The notes: a model not told the origin generated them from the sequence alone. DNA of 19,972 nt from Dehalococcoidia bacterium SM23_28_2 (GCA_001303545.1 LJUA01000016.1:1-19972); one strand, 5' to 3'. Counted from the first letter of the stretch, positions 13,570 to 19,972 are shown. A program made the numbers and translations.

Positions 13570-14361
13570 TCAGCGGCCTCTGAACTTCGGCTCTCGCTTC
13601 TGGATGAAGGCCTGTATTCCCTCCCGGAAGTCCTCAGTGGTCGAGCTTAGGGCGACGAACTCTCGCTCGTGCTCTAGCTGTGTCTCCAGGGTCTCGCTCA
13701 GGCTGCGGTACACCAGCTCCTTGGTCCGCCCGAGGGCCAGGGTTGGCCCCTGGGCCAGCCGGCGAGCGAAGGCGCAAGTCTCCTTCTCCAGGTCGGCTTC
13801 CGGCACTACCCGGTTGATGAGCCCCAGCCGCTCGGCCTCCGGGGCGGCGATGGAGTCACTCGTGTAGAAGATCTCCAGCGCCTTCTTGGGTCCAACCAGG
13901 CGAGGAATGAAATAGGTGGAGCTGCCGTCGGGGGAGAGGCCGACCCGACGGTAGGCCATGACGAATCTGGCCGACTCTGCGGCGATGGTGAGGTCGCAGG
14001 CCAGGGCCAGGCTCATCCCGGCGCCCGCCGCTACCCCGTGCACCTGGGCGATGACCGGCTTCTCCATGTGCCGGACCTCGACGATGCCCACATGCAGCCG
14101 CGAGAGGAACGCCCGGAAGGCCGTCGCTGGGTCGGCCTGCAGGAACTCGCTGAACGACTTCAGGTCGCCGCCGGCGCAGAAAGCGCGACCCCCTCCCTTG
14201 ATCACCACCGCCCGCACGTTCGCGTCGGAGCGGCAGCGGATCATGGCGTCCACCAGTTCTTCCCCCAGTTGCATGTTGATGGCGTTCAGCGCCTCCGGTC
14301 GGTTCATGGTCACCGTGGCGACGTTCTCGTCGACATCCAAAAGAATGGTCTCATAGCTCAT
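13570..14361 (-). CDS. Enoyl-CoA hydratase/isomerase (crotonase family, PaaG-like)
   Basis: Crotonase-fold enzymes bind acyl-CoA and stabilise an enolate through two backbone NH groups. The 263-residue product has both signature loops: AFCAGGDLKSF (oxyanion hole 1) and QVHGVAAGAGMSLALACDLTIA (oxyanion hole 2). The two glutamates of classic hydratases are not both found: the second acidic site is D145 in GLSPDGSSTY, like PaaG isomerases, and the position of the first is not acidic. It may therefore be an isomerase or a hydratase-like enzyme rather than a standard crotonase. A good AGGAGG is 9 bases upstream of the ATG. Its leader and first five codons are duplicated at the Fe-S gene. Confidence 0.92.
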   Translation of the reverse strand: MSYETILLDVDENVATVTMNRPEALNAINMQLGEELVDAMIRCRSDANVRAVVIKGGGRAFCAGGDLKSFSEFLQADPATAFRAFLSRLHVGIVEVRHMEKPVIAQVHGVAAGAGMSLALACDLTIAAESARFVMAYRRVGLSPDGSSTYFIPRLVGPKKALEIFYTSDSIAAPEAERLGLINRVVPEADLEKETCAFARRLAQGPTLALGRTKELVYRSLSETLETQLEHEREFVALSSTTEDFREGIQAFIQKREPKFRGR

Positions 14362-14440
14362 ACAACCGAACCTCCTCTCGCCCGCCCGAAGACACCGGCT
14401 GGCTGCTCACTGCGGGCACAATGTTGCGCGGACGCTAGAC
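14347..14440 (-). repeat. Duplicated leader, copy at the hydratase gene
   Basis: Between CTAG at 14435 and the fifth codon of the hydratase gene, shared blocks appear with the Fe-S gene leader: TCTAGCG, TGCCC-x-CAG-x-GA, CAGCCAG, AGGAGGTTC and ATGAG-x-TATGAGACC. Distance from CTAG to the ATG is 74 bases here and 72 in the other copy. Probably one arose by duplication of the other. Confidence 0.7.
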
Positions 14441-14500
14441 CCCTGCCGGCCCGGCGAGCCGGTTAGGATATCACCTGCTGGCGAGCTCCCTCCGGCAGGG
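14441..14500. repeat. 9-base inverted repeat between the Fe-S and hydratase genes
   Basis: CCCTGCCGG (14441-14449) and CCGGCAGGG (14492-14500) are perfect complements 42 bases apart. The inner segment also contains GC-rich self-complementary bases. It follows the Fe-S gene stop at 14514 and could stop or slow transcription; no T-run follows. Confidence 0.4.
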
Positions 14501-14513
14501 CCAGAGCGGCCTC

Positions 14514-15665
14514 TTACGCGTGCGGGTGATGGTGAACCGGGTAGGGCCTGCCCTTAGAGGCGCCCCTCATCACGAACAGCTCGTGGGCATTGACGGCCGG
14601 GGTGAAGATGCGGTCATCCCGCTTCTCCAGCCGCAGCGCCTCCGGCGGACACTCCGAGGTGCATACGCCGCAACCCAGGCAGAGTTCGTAGTCGACTTCC
14701 GCAATGTCATCATTGCGCATGCGGATCGCGTCCACATGGCAACGTTCCACGCAGGCCGCACAGCCGTTGCAGAGGTCCTCATCCACCACTGCCCAGTAGC
14801 TGGAGGGCGCCACCGCGTGAGGGACGTCCAGCTGGGTTATCCCTCGCAGAGCGTGGCATGCATGGCTGCAGCAGTTGCATATCAGCCAGCGGTCCTCCTT
14901 GGTGTTCAAGGTCATATGGATGAGGCCGGCCTTCTCCGCCCGCTTCAGCGTCTCCACCGCCTCATCGGCTGACACAGGCCGAATCCTGGGAGGGGCGTCC
15001 ACCATCTGGGTGGGGTCCAGCACGGGCTCGCCCGGCACGTTGCCGCCGTAGAGCTCTTGGCCGAAGACCATGCACACGTCCAGCGGGTCGTCGCAGTTGC
15101 GGGCCGCCTGCCGACATATACAGGGGAGGATGGTCGGGGAGGGGGCTGTCTGAACGATTTGCACGGCGTCTTCGTAGGGCATGACCTGCTCCTTAGGAGA
15201 CTCGATGGCTGGCAGCGCCCGTGCGAATTGGATGGAGCCGGTGGCGAGCTCGCGACCCCAGGCCTCCTCGAAGTACTTCTCCCACAGGTCGCCTAGCCTA
15301 TCGAGTTCCGGCGACGGCTGGCGGACAGCGAAAGGAAGCTCATACAGGCCGGGCACGATGTGCGGCAGGCGAAACACGCGCACGCCGTCGGGCCGCTTGA
15401 CGCCGCGGATGAAGAACTTGGAGGCCATTCTCGTCAGCAGCCGCGCGGCCTCATCCAGGCTCATGCCCGCTCGCTTGGCGATTACCTCCTCGGGCTCCAG
15501 ATCCCACGTCATATGGGCGGCGATGTGGGCCTCCTCCGGCTCGTAGCAGAACTTGAGGATCTCGATGAAGGTTTCGGTATCGGGAGCGCCTAAGGGATGC
15601 CTGGCGAATAGCTTCTGGAGCGCCCGATAGGGCTTGTCCTTTTCCAGAGAGGTCTCATAACTCAT
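14514..15665 (-). CDS. Multi-cluster Fe-S protein with N-terminal winged-helix-like region
   Basis: The 383-residue product (ATG at 15665, AAGGAGGT 6 bases upstream) has three parts. Residues about 50-110 look like a helical winged-helix fold (EEVIAKRAGMSLDEAARLL, then a beta hairpin FFIRGVKRPDGVRVF). Residues 182-198 (CICRQAARNCDDPLDVC) and 263-270 (CNCCSHAC) form a second Cys set, C182/C184/C191/C198 and C263/C265/C266/C270. Residues 299-339 hold two ferredoxin motifs, C299-C302-C305-C309 and C329-C332-C335-C339, for two [4Fe-4S] clusters. The end is His-rich (PVHHHPHA). It is probably an electron carrier or a redox-linked protein of the acyl-CoA cluster. Longer upstream starts are not supported: they would read through the leader. 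Confidence 0.86.
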   Translation of the reverse strand: MSYETSLEKDKPYRALQKLFARHPLGAPDTETFIEILKFCYEPEEAHIAAHMTWDLEPEEVIAKRAGMSLDEAARLLTRMASKFFIRGVKRPDGVRVFRLPHIVPGLYELPFAVRQPSPELDRLGDLWEKYFEEAWGRELATGSIQFARALPAIESPKEQVMPYEDAVQIVQTAPSPTILPCICRQAARNCDDPLDVCMVFGQELYGGNVPGEPVLDPTQMVDAPPRIRPVSADEAVETLKRAEKAGLIHMTLNTKEDRWLICNCCSHACHALRGITQLDVPHAVAPSSYWAVVDEDLCNGCAACVERCHVDAIRMRNDDIAEVDYELCLGCGVCTSECPPEALRLEKRDDRIFTPAVNAHELFVMRGASKGRPYPVHHHPHA

Positions 15666-15741
15666 GTCAGAACCTCCTTCTGCGCCGCTAACCAGACTGG
15701 CTGACGCATCGCTGTGGGCATGATACCACGGGGGCGCTAGA
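15651..15741 (-). repeat. Duplicated leader, copy at the Fe-S gene
   Basis: The stretch from CTAG (15737-15740, also the stop of the 45-aa gene) to codon 5 of the Fe-S gene resembles 14347-14440. Both genes begin ATGAG-x-TATGAGACC, giving MSYET. Here a TATCAT preceded by TGG gives an extended -10 at about 15721-15727; the hydratase copy has diverged at that point. Confidence 0.7.
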
Positions 15742-15874
15742 TCCGTGGGCCGCCTGGTCTGAACGATGCTTCGCGTCCTGCCATCTGATCTATGTGCATT
15801 CGGTCGTGCCGATACAGAGACCGTAGCATCTGGAGCACGCTCATCTCTCCGAACAGTCGGTGCTTGCCCTTCAT
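15737..15874 (-). CDS. 45-aa protein resembling the C-terminal end of DinB-like proteins
   Basis: The product is MKGKHRLFGEMSVLQMLRSL and so on, with YRHDRMHIDQMAGREASFRPG. The H-D-x-x-H-I-x-Q-M stretch is like the last helix of DinB/YfiT-type four-helix proteins, which bind a metal through such His residues. GGGAGG is 5 bases before the ATG, so it may well be translated, but at 45 residues it cannot form the full fold. It could be a remnant of a lost gene or a small independent protein. It lies 38 bases after the DUF6125-like gene and its stop is part of the duplicated leader. Confidence 0.45.
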   Translation of the reverse strand: MKGKHRLFGEMSVLQMLRSLYRHDRMHIDQMAGREASFRPGGPRI

Positions 15875-15912
15875 CGTTTCCTCCCCGGGCTCGAAGGCGC
15901 ATCTACGGCGCG

Positions 15913-16488
15913 CTAGGCCTTCGGCGGCTGGATGGCGATGACAGGGCGGCACTCCTGGCCCTGGACCTTGGAGCAGAGCAGGGCCGGTGGAAGCTCAGCC
16001 AGCGGCAGGCCCAAAGCATCATGCCAGCCCTGAATCCGGTCGTGGGCGGCGCAGATGTAGAAGGGCGCTATCCCGGCCTTCGTGATGTTCTCGTGGATGA
16101 AGCAGCGTTTCAGCCATGCCTCATAGGAGTAGTCATCGATCACCCGGATCTCGAGCTCCGTCAGCGGCGGCGGGGCAAAGAAGCGGAAGGCCGCTTCGAT
16201 CAGCTTCACCAGCTCCTGCATCGTCGTCGGCGCGGCGATGTCCAAGGCCTTGACCAAGCGCCGCATTTCCGCTTCGCCCAAGGCGCGGCACACTCGCCTG
16301 TTAAGCACGTTGGCCGTCTCCGGGCCGAATTCCCGGACGACGGCCATATACCAGCGAGCGTCGTGCGAGTACCAGCAGCTGCGGAGAAGCTCCTTCTCCT
16401 GCTCGTTGGAGAGCACTAGCGCGCCGCTCACGTCTTCACTCACCCCCTCTACGGGCGGAAAACAAAACCGCCCAGTACGATTGGTCAA
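15913..16488 (-). CDS. DUF6125-like protein of unknown function
   Basis: The product (191 residues from TTG at 16488) has SCWYSHDARWYMAVVREFG early, then ALGEAEMRRLVKALDI, MQELVKLIEAAFRFF, IRVIDDYSYEAWLKRCFIHENITKAG, FYICAAHDRIQGWHDAL and LCSKVQGQECRPVIAIQ. This layout ('.W...D..W...V...G...A......V' and a Cys-containing helical end) fits the uncharacterised DUF6125 family as I remember it. Conserved Cys, His and Trp residues suggest a small-molecule or metal pocket. The start is uncertain: GTG codons at 16443 and 16431 follow a GAGGGGG stretch and may be used instead. In that case the hairpin at 16453-16473 would be in the leader. Function not known. Confidence 0.68.
   Translation of the reverse strand: MTNRTGRFCFPPVEGVSEDVSGALVLSNEQEKELLRSCWYSHDARWYMAVVREFGPETANVLNRRVCRALGEAEMRRLVKALDIAAPTTMQELVKLIEAAFRFFAPPPLTELEIRVIDDYSYEAWLKRCFIHENITKAGIAPFYICAAHDRIQGWHDALGLPLAELPPALLCSKVQGQECRPVIAIQPPKA
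16453..16473. repeat. Hairpin near the start of the DUF6125-like gene
   Basis: GGGCGG (16453-16458) and CCGCCC (16468-16473) form a 6-base stem around AAAACAAAA. It lies either inside the first codons of the DUF6125-like gene (TTG start) or in its leader (GTG starts). Confidence 0.4.
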
Positions 16489-16533
16489 TACGCTCGTCCT
16501 GGGCTCTGGAGTTGCTGTCTCTGGCCTCTTTGT

Positions 16534-16728
16534 CTAGCGATTTACGGCTATTTTGGTCTTCTGGGTAGCGCTACCTTCCCTCCTTTCTCCCGGCCAGGGA
16601 ATGAGGTGGATCCTCTTGCAGCGTCGGCAGAGAATCTCTACTCCGTCAAGAGAGACCTTGGCTACGAGATTGCCACAGAGGCACCGCTCATCTAGCAGCG
16701 AGGTGGCCTTTCGCCTAGTCTCCACCAA
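16534..16728 (-). CDS. Small zinc-ribbon protein, Com-like
   Basis: The 64-residue product has RCLCGNLVAKVSLDGVEILC followed by RRCKRIHLIPW, with cysteines C16, C18, C34 and C37. This spacing and the 'RC..C..L......G..I.C.RCK' pattern resemble the Mu Com-like/zinc-ribbon proteins, which bind one zinc ion. The start is TTG at 16728 with GAGGAGG 7 bases upstream, within the last codons of the TetR gene; the genes overlap by 37 bases. It is small, so a regulatory or adaptor role is only a guess. Confidence 0.55.
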   Translation of the reverse strand: MVETRRKATSLLDERCLCGNLVAKVSLDGVEILCRRCKRIHLIPWPGERREGSATQKTKIAVNR

Positions 16729-17441
16729 GAGTCTCCCTCCTCAATCGAGTCCAGATAGAGTTCTCCCCAGTTCTCCACCATGTGTCGGTCGAAACCTATC
16801 GTCACTGGGCGGCCTGCAGCCCTGCCCGCTCCAGGCGCCTTCTCGCGAATGGAGTCTAGATAGAGCCTTCCCCACTCTTCTATGTGGTCGCGGTTCAACT
16901 CCTCATCGAAGCCCAGCAGGTGAACGAGGTCCAAAGACAGGCCGAAGGCCATGAACTGCCAGGCGGCTACAGTGGGATCCACGTCTTGCCTGATCAGTCC
17001 TTGCCTCTTGCCCTCCTCAATGGTTTCCTCCAGGAAGCGGATAAAGGCGGCGAAATTCTTGTGGAGGGCCTGGCGGATCTCTTCGTCATCGGCCTCGGAC
17101 ACGGCCTGGAAGAGGAGCTTCATAATCGGCGAGCGGCTTCGCAGATGGTCATAATAGCGGAGGCCGATGGCCCGGATGACCTCCAAGGGGTCAACAACAT
17201 CGGCGGCCAGGCTCTGCCAGATGCTCAGGAGCCTGTTGCCGGTGGTCTTGATGGCGGAGATGAAGAGCTCCTTCTTGCTTGAGAAGTAGCGGTAGAGGGC
17301 TGGCTCGGAGATGCCGGCGGCCTTGGCCAGGTCGGCGGTGCCTACCTTGGCGTAGTTGGAGGCGCCGAACATGGCCTGAGCGCTCTCGATGATGAGGCGC
17401 CGTCTCTGCTGTGCTGTTCGCCTGGGCGCTCGCTCGGCCAT
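16692..17441 (-). CDS. TetR family transcriptional regulator with duplicated C-terminal tail
   Basis: TetR proteins are dimeric repressors released from DNA by a small ligand. The 249-residue product has the usual N-terminal HTH: RRLIIESAQAMFGASNYAKV, TADLAKAAGISEPALYRYFS and SKKELF, at about 14-60. The ligand domain covers about 65-200. Normal members end near 200; here GFDEELNRDHIEEWGRLYLD-SIRE (177-200) is followed by a linker and by the similar GFDRHMVENWGELYLDSIEE (216-235). The gene overlaps a palindrome that begins two bases before its ATG, so it probably controls itself. It heads the acyl-CoA/redox cluster on the same strand and is the natural candidate to regulate it, which is inferred. 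No ribosome site is seen before the ATG. Confidence 0.92.
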   Translation of the reverse strand: MAERAPRRTAQQRRRLIIESAQAMFGASNYAKVGTADLAKAAGISEPALYRYFSSKKELFISAIKTTGNRLLSIWQSLAADVVDPLEVIRAIGLRYYDHLRSRSPIMKLLFQAVSEADDEEIRQALHKNFAAFIRFLEETIEEGKRQGLIRQDVDPTVAAWQFMAFGLSLDLVHLLGFDEELNRDHIEEWGRLYLDSIREKAPGAGRAAGRPVTIGFDRHMVENWGELYLDSIEEGDSWWRLGERPPRC

Positions 17442-17443
17442 GA

Positions 17444-17459
17444 TAGTGAGTGTTCACTA
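17444..17459. promoter_or_regulatory. Palindromic operator of the TetR gene
   Basis: TAGTGA and TCACTA flank four bases (GTGT), a perfect 6+6 palindrome. It starts two bases upstream of the ATG and touches the -10, so a bound dimer would block both RNA polymerase and the ribosome site region. The motif style fits TetR regulators of lipid genes. Confidence 0.78.
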
Positions 17460-17487
17460 ACATACCACCACTCGCCGCCCTTGTCAA
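17459..17487 (-). promoter_or_regulatory. Promoter of the TetR gene
   Basis: On the minus strand TTGACA (17482-17487) is 17 bases from TATGTT (17459-17464). The transcript would start about 10-12 bases before the ATG at 17441, with almost no leader and no ribosome site. Confidence 0.72.
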
Positions 17488-17500
17488 CCGGGGCGGAGCG

Positions 17501-18073
17501 CTAGCCCTTCCCTTTCTCGGCTTCCATCCCTTGCAGAAGCTCTAGCTGCTTCTGTAGCAGATCGAGCTGCTGTTCCTGGATGCCGAGAAGCTCTTCCCAT
17601 TGCTTCTCGCGAAGATGGTCCAGCTTCTCGTGGAGCTCGTGGATCTCGAGTTCTGCCTTGAGGTTGACCTCGTAGTCGTGCTCGGAGCGTAGCCTATCCT
17701 TGGCCTCCTGCCGGTTCTGGCTCATCATGATTACCGGTGCCTGGATCGCTGCTAGGCACGACAGTATTAGGTTCAGGAGGATATATGGGTAGTGGTCCCA
17801 CGGCCTGAACAGGAGCTGCAGGCTGTTTAGCCCGATCCAGAAGGCCAGGAACAGCGCGAAGAAGCTGATGAAGCCCCAGCTACCGGCGATGTCCGCCATT
17901 CGGTCGGCCATCCTCTCGCCCAGAGTGAGGCGCTCGCCGTGCAGGATGTTCACGTTCTTGGTGACCGTTTCGTGTCGGGCTATCTTTCCGCGGATGGCCT
18001 TCTCCAACTGGGCGGCCCGCGTCTCCCATGCCCGCAGTTCCTCTATTTCCTTCTTGAAATAGCGTATGACCAC
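17501..18073 (-). CDS. DUF1003 membrane protein
   Basis: The product has 190 residues from GTG at 18073, chosen because AAAGGAG lies 8 bases upstream; longer starts would read through a Gly/Pro-rich, non-protein-like stretch. It has a charged helical N-terminus (RYFKKEIEELRAW, then LTLGERMADRMADIAGSWGF), two membrane helices (FISFFALFLAFWIGL and YPYILLNLILSCLAAIQAPVIMM) and a long coiled-coil tail (YEVNLKAELEIHELHEKLDH, LDLLQKQLELLQ). SQNRQEAKDRLRSEHDYEVN is the typical DUF1003 end motif. The family is widespread and its function is unknown. It faces the DUF72 gene. Confidence 0.9.
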   Translation of the reverse strand: MVIRYFKKEIEELRAWETRAAQLEKAIRGKIARHETVTKNVNILHGERLTLGERMADRMADIAGSWGFISFFALFLAFWIGLNSLQLLFRPWDHYPYILLNLILSCLAAIQAPVIMMSQNRQEAKDRLRSEHDYEVNLKAELEIHELHEKLDHLREKQWEELLGIQEQQLDLLQKQLELLQGMEAEKGKG

Positions 18074-18179
18074 TGGAGCAGCTCCTTTCCGCTCTAGACC
18101 TGCCCTCGCCGCTGGAAAGAGAATGCCTGGGCCGCTGCCAGGGCCGCCATCGCCCTCGCCACCAGGCCCAAGCTGCGCG

Positions 18180-18241
18180 GCCATTTTACAGCCAGGTGGG
18201 CGAGGGCACAAAGGCGCAACGTGACGCGATGGTAAAATGGC
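18180..18241. promoter_or_regulatory. Divergent promoter region with inverted TAAAAT boxes
   Basis: GCCATTTTAC (18180-18189) and GTAAAATGGC (18232-18241) are an exact 10-base inverted pair, each carrying TAAAAT reading outward. For the minus strand, a weak -35 (TTGTGC) is 17 bases upstream. No good -35 exists for the plus strand. They could be -10 boxes of the DUF1003 and DUF72 genes, or one hairpin. Confidence 0.38.
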
Positions 18242-18254
18242 AGCGGGGATCGCC

Positions 18255-19175
18255 ATGACCGCCCGTGTTCTCGTCGGCACCTGCTCCTGGACCGATCCCA
18301 CGCTCATCGAGAGCGGCGGCTTCTACCCGCCCGAGGTCAGCACGCCCGCCGAGCGCCTTCAGTTCTACGCCCGCAATTTCCCCATCGTGGAGGTGGACAG
18401 CACCTACTACGGCCTCCCTTCCGAGCGCAACGCCGCCCTCTGGGTCGAGCGCACGCCGGCCGACTTCACCTTCGACCTGAAGGCCTACGCCCTGTTCACC
18501 CATCACCCGACGCAGGTCCGCTCGCTGCCCAGGGACGTGCGCGAGGCCCTGGACGAGAAGGCCCGCCAGAAGGCCAGCGTCTACTACCGCGACCTGCCGC
18601 CCGACCTGCGGGACGAGATGTGGCAGCGCTTCGCTTCGGCGCTCCTGCCTCTGGACAGCGCCGGCAAGCTGGGGGTGGTGCTGTTCCAGTTCCCGCCCTG
18701 GTTCATGCCCGGCCCTCAAAGCACGGACTACATCCTGGAGGTGAGCGAGGAGCGACTACCCCAGTACACCGTCGCGGTGGAGTTCCGCAACAACCGCTGG
18801 CTCTCCGAGCGGAACTCTCAGCGTACCCTGGGCTTCCTGGCCGAGAACCGCTTGCCCTTCGTCTGCGTGGACGAGCCCCAGGGCTTTCGCTCCAGCGTGC
18901 CGCCGCTGGCCGAGGCGACGGCGCCCGATGCCCTGGTGCGCTTCCACGGCCGCAATCGGGAGATGTGGGAGCGCAAGGGGATCACCGCCAGCGAGCGCTT
19001 CCGCTACCTGTACTCGGAGGACGAGCTCAAGGAGTGGGTGTCGCCAATCGAGAGGCTGGCCCAGCAGGCGGAGCGAGTGCACGTGCTGATGAACAACTGC
19101 TATCAGGACCACGCTGTGCGCAACGCCCGCCAGATGGCAAAGCTCCTGGGCACCGAGGGCGAGTCGCCGCCGTAG
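18255..19175 (+). CDS. DUF72 domain protein
   Basis: DUF72 (YecE-like) proteins have a TIM-barrel fold and unknown function. From the ATG at 18255 the product has 306 residues: VLVGTCSWTDPTLIESGGFYP, YARNFPIVEVDSTYYGLPSERNAALW, KAYALFTHHPTQVRSLP, GVVLFQFPPWF, VAVEFRNNRWL, FVCVDEPQGF, VRFHGRNREMWERKG and RVHVLMNNCYQDHAVRNA. The family motifs 'GTCSW..P', 'EVDSTYYG', 'QFPPWF', 'EFRN..W' and 'RFHGRN' are all there. An upstream ATG at 18237 is possible, but GGGG stands 6 bases before 18255. Length is normal. Confidence 0.92.
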   Translation: MTARVLVGTCSWTDPTLIESGGFYPPEVSTPAERLQFYARNFPIVEVDSTYYGLPSERNAALWVERTPADFTFDLKAYALFTHHPTQVRSLPRDVREALDEKARQKASVYYRDLPPDLRDEMWQRFASALLPLDSAGKLGVVLFQFPPWFMPGPQSTDYILEVSEERLPQYTVAVEFRNNRWLSERNSQRTLGFLAENRLPFVCVDEPQGFRSSVPPLAEATAPDALVRFHGRNREMWERKGITASERFRYLYSEDELKEWVSPIERLAQQAERVHVLMNNCYQDHAVRNARQMAKLLGTEGESPP

Positions 19176-19252
19176 GCGCTAGCGGAGGTCGGGCAGGGCA
19201 GCGGTCGACGCGAACTGAGAGCGAGCCGCTGGCTGTCCGTTAGGTTCGGTCC

Positions 19253-19972
19253 TCACTCGACGAGGCGGAGGTCGGTCACTAGCCGCCAGGCTATCTCCTC
19301 GAAGACCGGGGTCAGGTCTTCTCCCTTGGGCTCTTCGAAGTAGTGGTCATCGTCGGTGGCCATTTCCTTCAGCAGATCCCGGGCCGGAGAGTCCTCCCAG
19401 ACCCCGCTGTCGCAGATGCAGCGGTTCTGGTCGGCGTCCTCCACGCCGTAGCCGATGGTGTAGATCTCGATCCCCAGGGCCTTGGCCTCCTCCGCCTTCT
19501 CGACGGCGTACTCGCAGGGATCGTAGCTGTCGGGCTCCGGGCCGCAGTTGCCGGCCTGGCCGTCTTCAGGCTGGTTGGCCGCTCCGTCGGAGAGGACGAT
19601 CATCGCCCAGTGCTCGTCTTCTCTGCCGTTGGTCTGCAGCTCCTCGACGGCGGCCCACACAGGATCGCCCAGGTCTGTGCCGACGTTGGACGTCTTCGGG
19701 CAGGTAATGTTGGCCACCAGCGAGCTGCTCTCGTTGGGCGAGCCGTCAGGGTTCTGATAGTCGTCGCTCAGATGGGTCGTCACCCAGCGGGCGTCCGGCA
19801 CGTTGGGGTAGGGCAGGGGTGGAGTGCACGACGACCCGGAGCAGTCATACTTCGCGACTTTGCAGTCCTCCATGTCCTTGGCCGGGCCCAAGACCGCCAG
19901 GCCCACCCGATGTACCCCCTCGTCGAACACTTTGAGGATGGCCTTGGCAGCGGCCTGAGCGTTGTGCATGTC
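19253..19972 (-). CDS. Von Willebrand factor A domain protein (Tad-like), 5' end missing
   Basis: The reading frame continues through the right edge, giving 239 codons. It shows the later part of a VWA domain: AAAKAILKVFDEGVHRVGLAV, NVGTDLGDPVWAAVEELQTN (T-site of the metal-ion motif), WAMIVLSDGAANQPE (D-site), KALGIEIYTIGYGVED and HYFEEPKGEDLTPVFEEIAWRLV at the end. The first DxSxS of the metal site would lie beyond the window. Several Cys residues (for example CICDSG) suggest export. The end of the domain with LTPVFEEIAW is what TadG- and Flp-pilus-associated VWA proteins show. The pilus link is inferred. Confidence 0.85.
   Translation of the reverse strand, partial: DMHNAQAAAKAILKVFDEGVHRVGLAVLGPAKDMEDCKVAKYDCSGSSCTPPLPYPNVPDARWVTTHLSDDYQNPDGSPNESSSLVANITCPKTSNVGTDLGDPVWAAVEELQTNGREDEHWAMIVLSDGAANQPEDGQAGNCGPEPDSYDPCEYAVEKAEEAKALGIEIYTIGYGVEDADQNRCICDSGVWEDSPARDLLKEMATDDDHYFEEPKGEDLTPVFEEIAWRLVTDLRLVE

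Noticed and set aside
15666..15902. Upstream extension of the Fe-S protein by 79 residues
   Set aside because: The extension reads through the 45-aa gene and the duplicated leader and has unnatural composition; the ATG at 15665 has a perfect ribosome site.
18074..18307. N-terminal extension of the DUF1003 protein
   Set aside because: The added 78 residues are Gly/Pro/Arg-rich and cross the divergent promoter region; GTG at 18073 has a good ribosome site and matches family length.

Overview
The window looks like a high-GC (by eye roughly 60% or more) bacterial chromosome, most likely Chloroflexota of the Dehalococcoidia type. This is an inference from gene content: a SipW/TasA-like secretion module without other Firmicutes features, a proline-threonine-linked secreted protein with GWN..CY repeats, a row of FadE-type acyl-CoA dehydrogenases, DUF72 and DUF1003 proteins, sigma70-like promoters and a Gram-positive-type LexA box. 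No tRNA, rRNA, CRISPR array, integrase or transposase was seen.

Region A (1-3480, minus strand) is the start of a phage-type packaging operon. In order of transcription it encodes a small membrane protein, a 68-aa protein, a small-terminase-like protein, a coiled-coil plus membrane-anchor protein, the large terminase, a Cys4/HTH protein and a portal protein cut by the left edge. Most junctions overlap by a few bases. The operon has a clean TTGACA-N17-TATTCT promoter whose spacer holds a GAAC-N4-GTTC SOS box, so DNA-damage control is likely.

Region B (about 3580-6304, plus strand) is an exported-fibre module: a structured leader with a possible leader peptide and a stem that hides the ribosome site, a TasA/camelysin-like protein, a SipW-like signal peptidase, and a second exported protein with an FnIII-like domain and a beta-rich domain.

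Region C (6356-8517, minus) holds a HinT-like gene followed by a YqeK-like HD hydrolase, both from families acting on nucleotide phosphates, and then a secreted repeat protein.

Region D (8697-17441, minus) is a long same-strand acyl-CoA/redox cluster. It starts with a TetR regulator with its own palindromic operator, then a tiny zinc ribbon, a DUF6125-like protein, a 45-aa DinB-like fragment, a multi-cluster Fe-S protein, a PaaG-like enoyl-CoA hydratase/isomerase, a TIGR04076-like protein, a flavin reductase and three acyl-CoA dehydrogenases. One dehydrogenase lacks the expected catalytic Glu. The Fe-S and hydratase genes share a duplicated leader running into the same MSYET start. The set suggests TetR-responsive degradation of an unusual acyl-CoA; the substrate cannot be read from sequence.

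Region E (17501-19972) holds a DUF1003 membrane protein divergent from a DUF72 protein, and a partial von Willebrand A protein running off the right edge.
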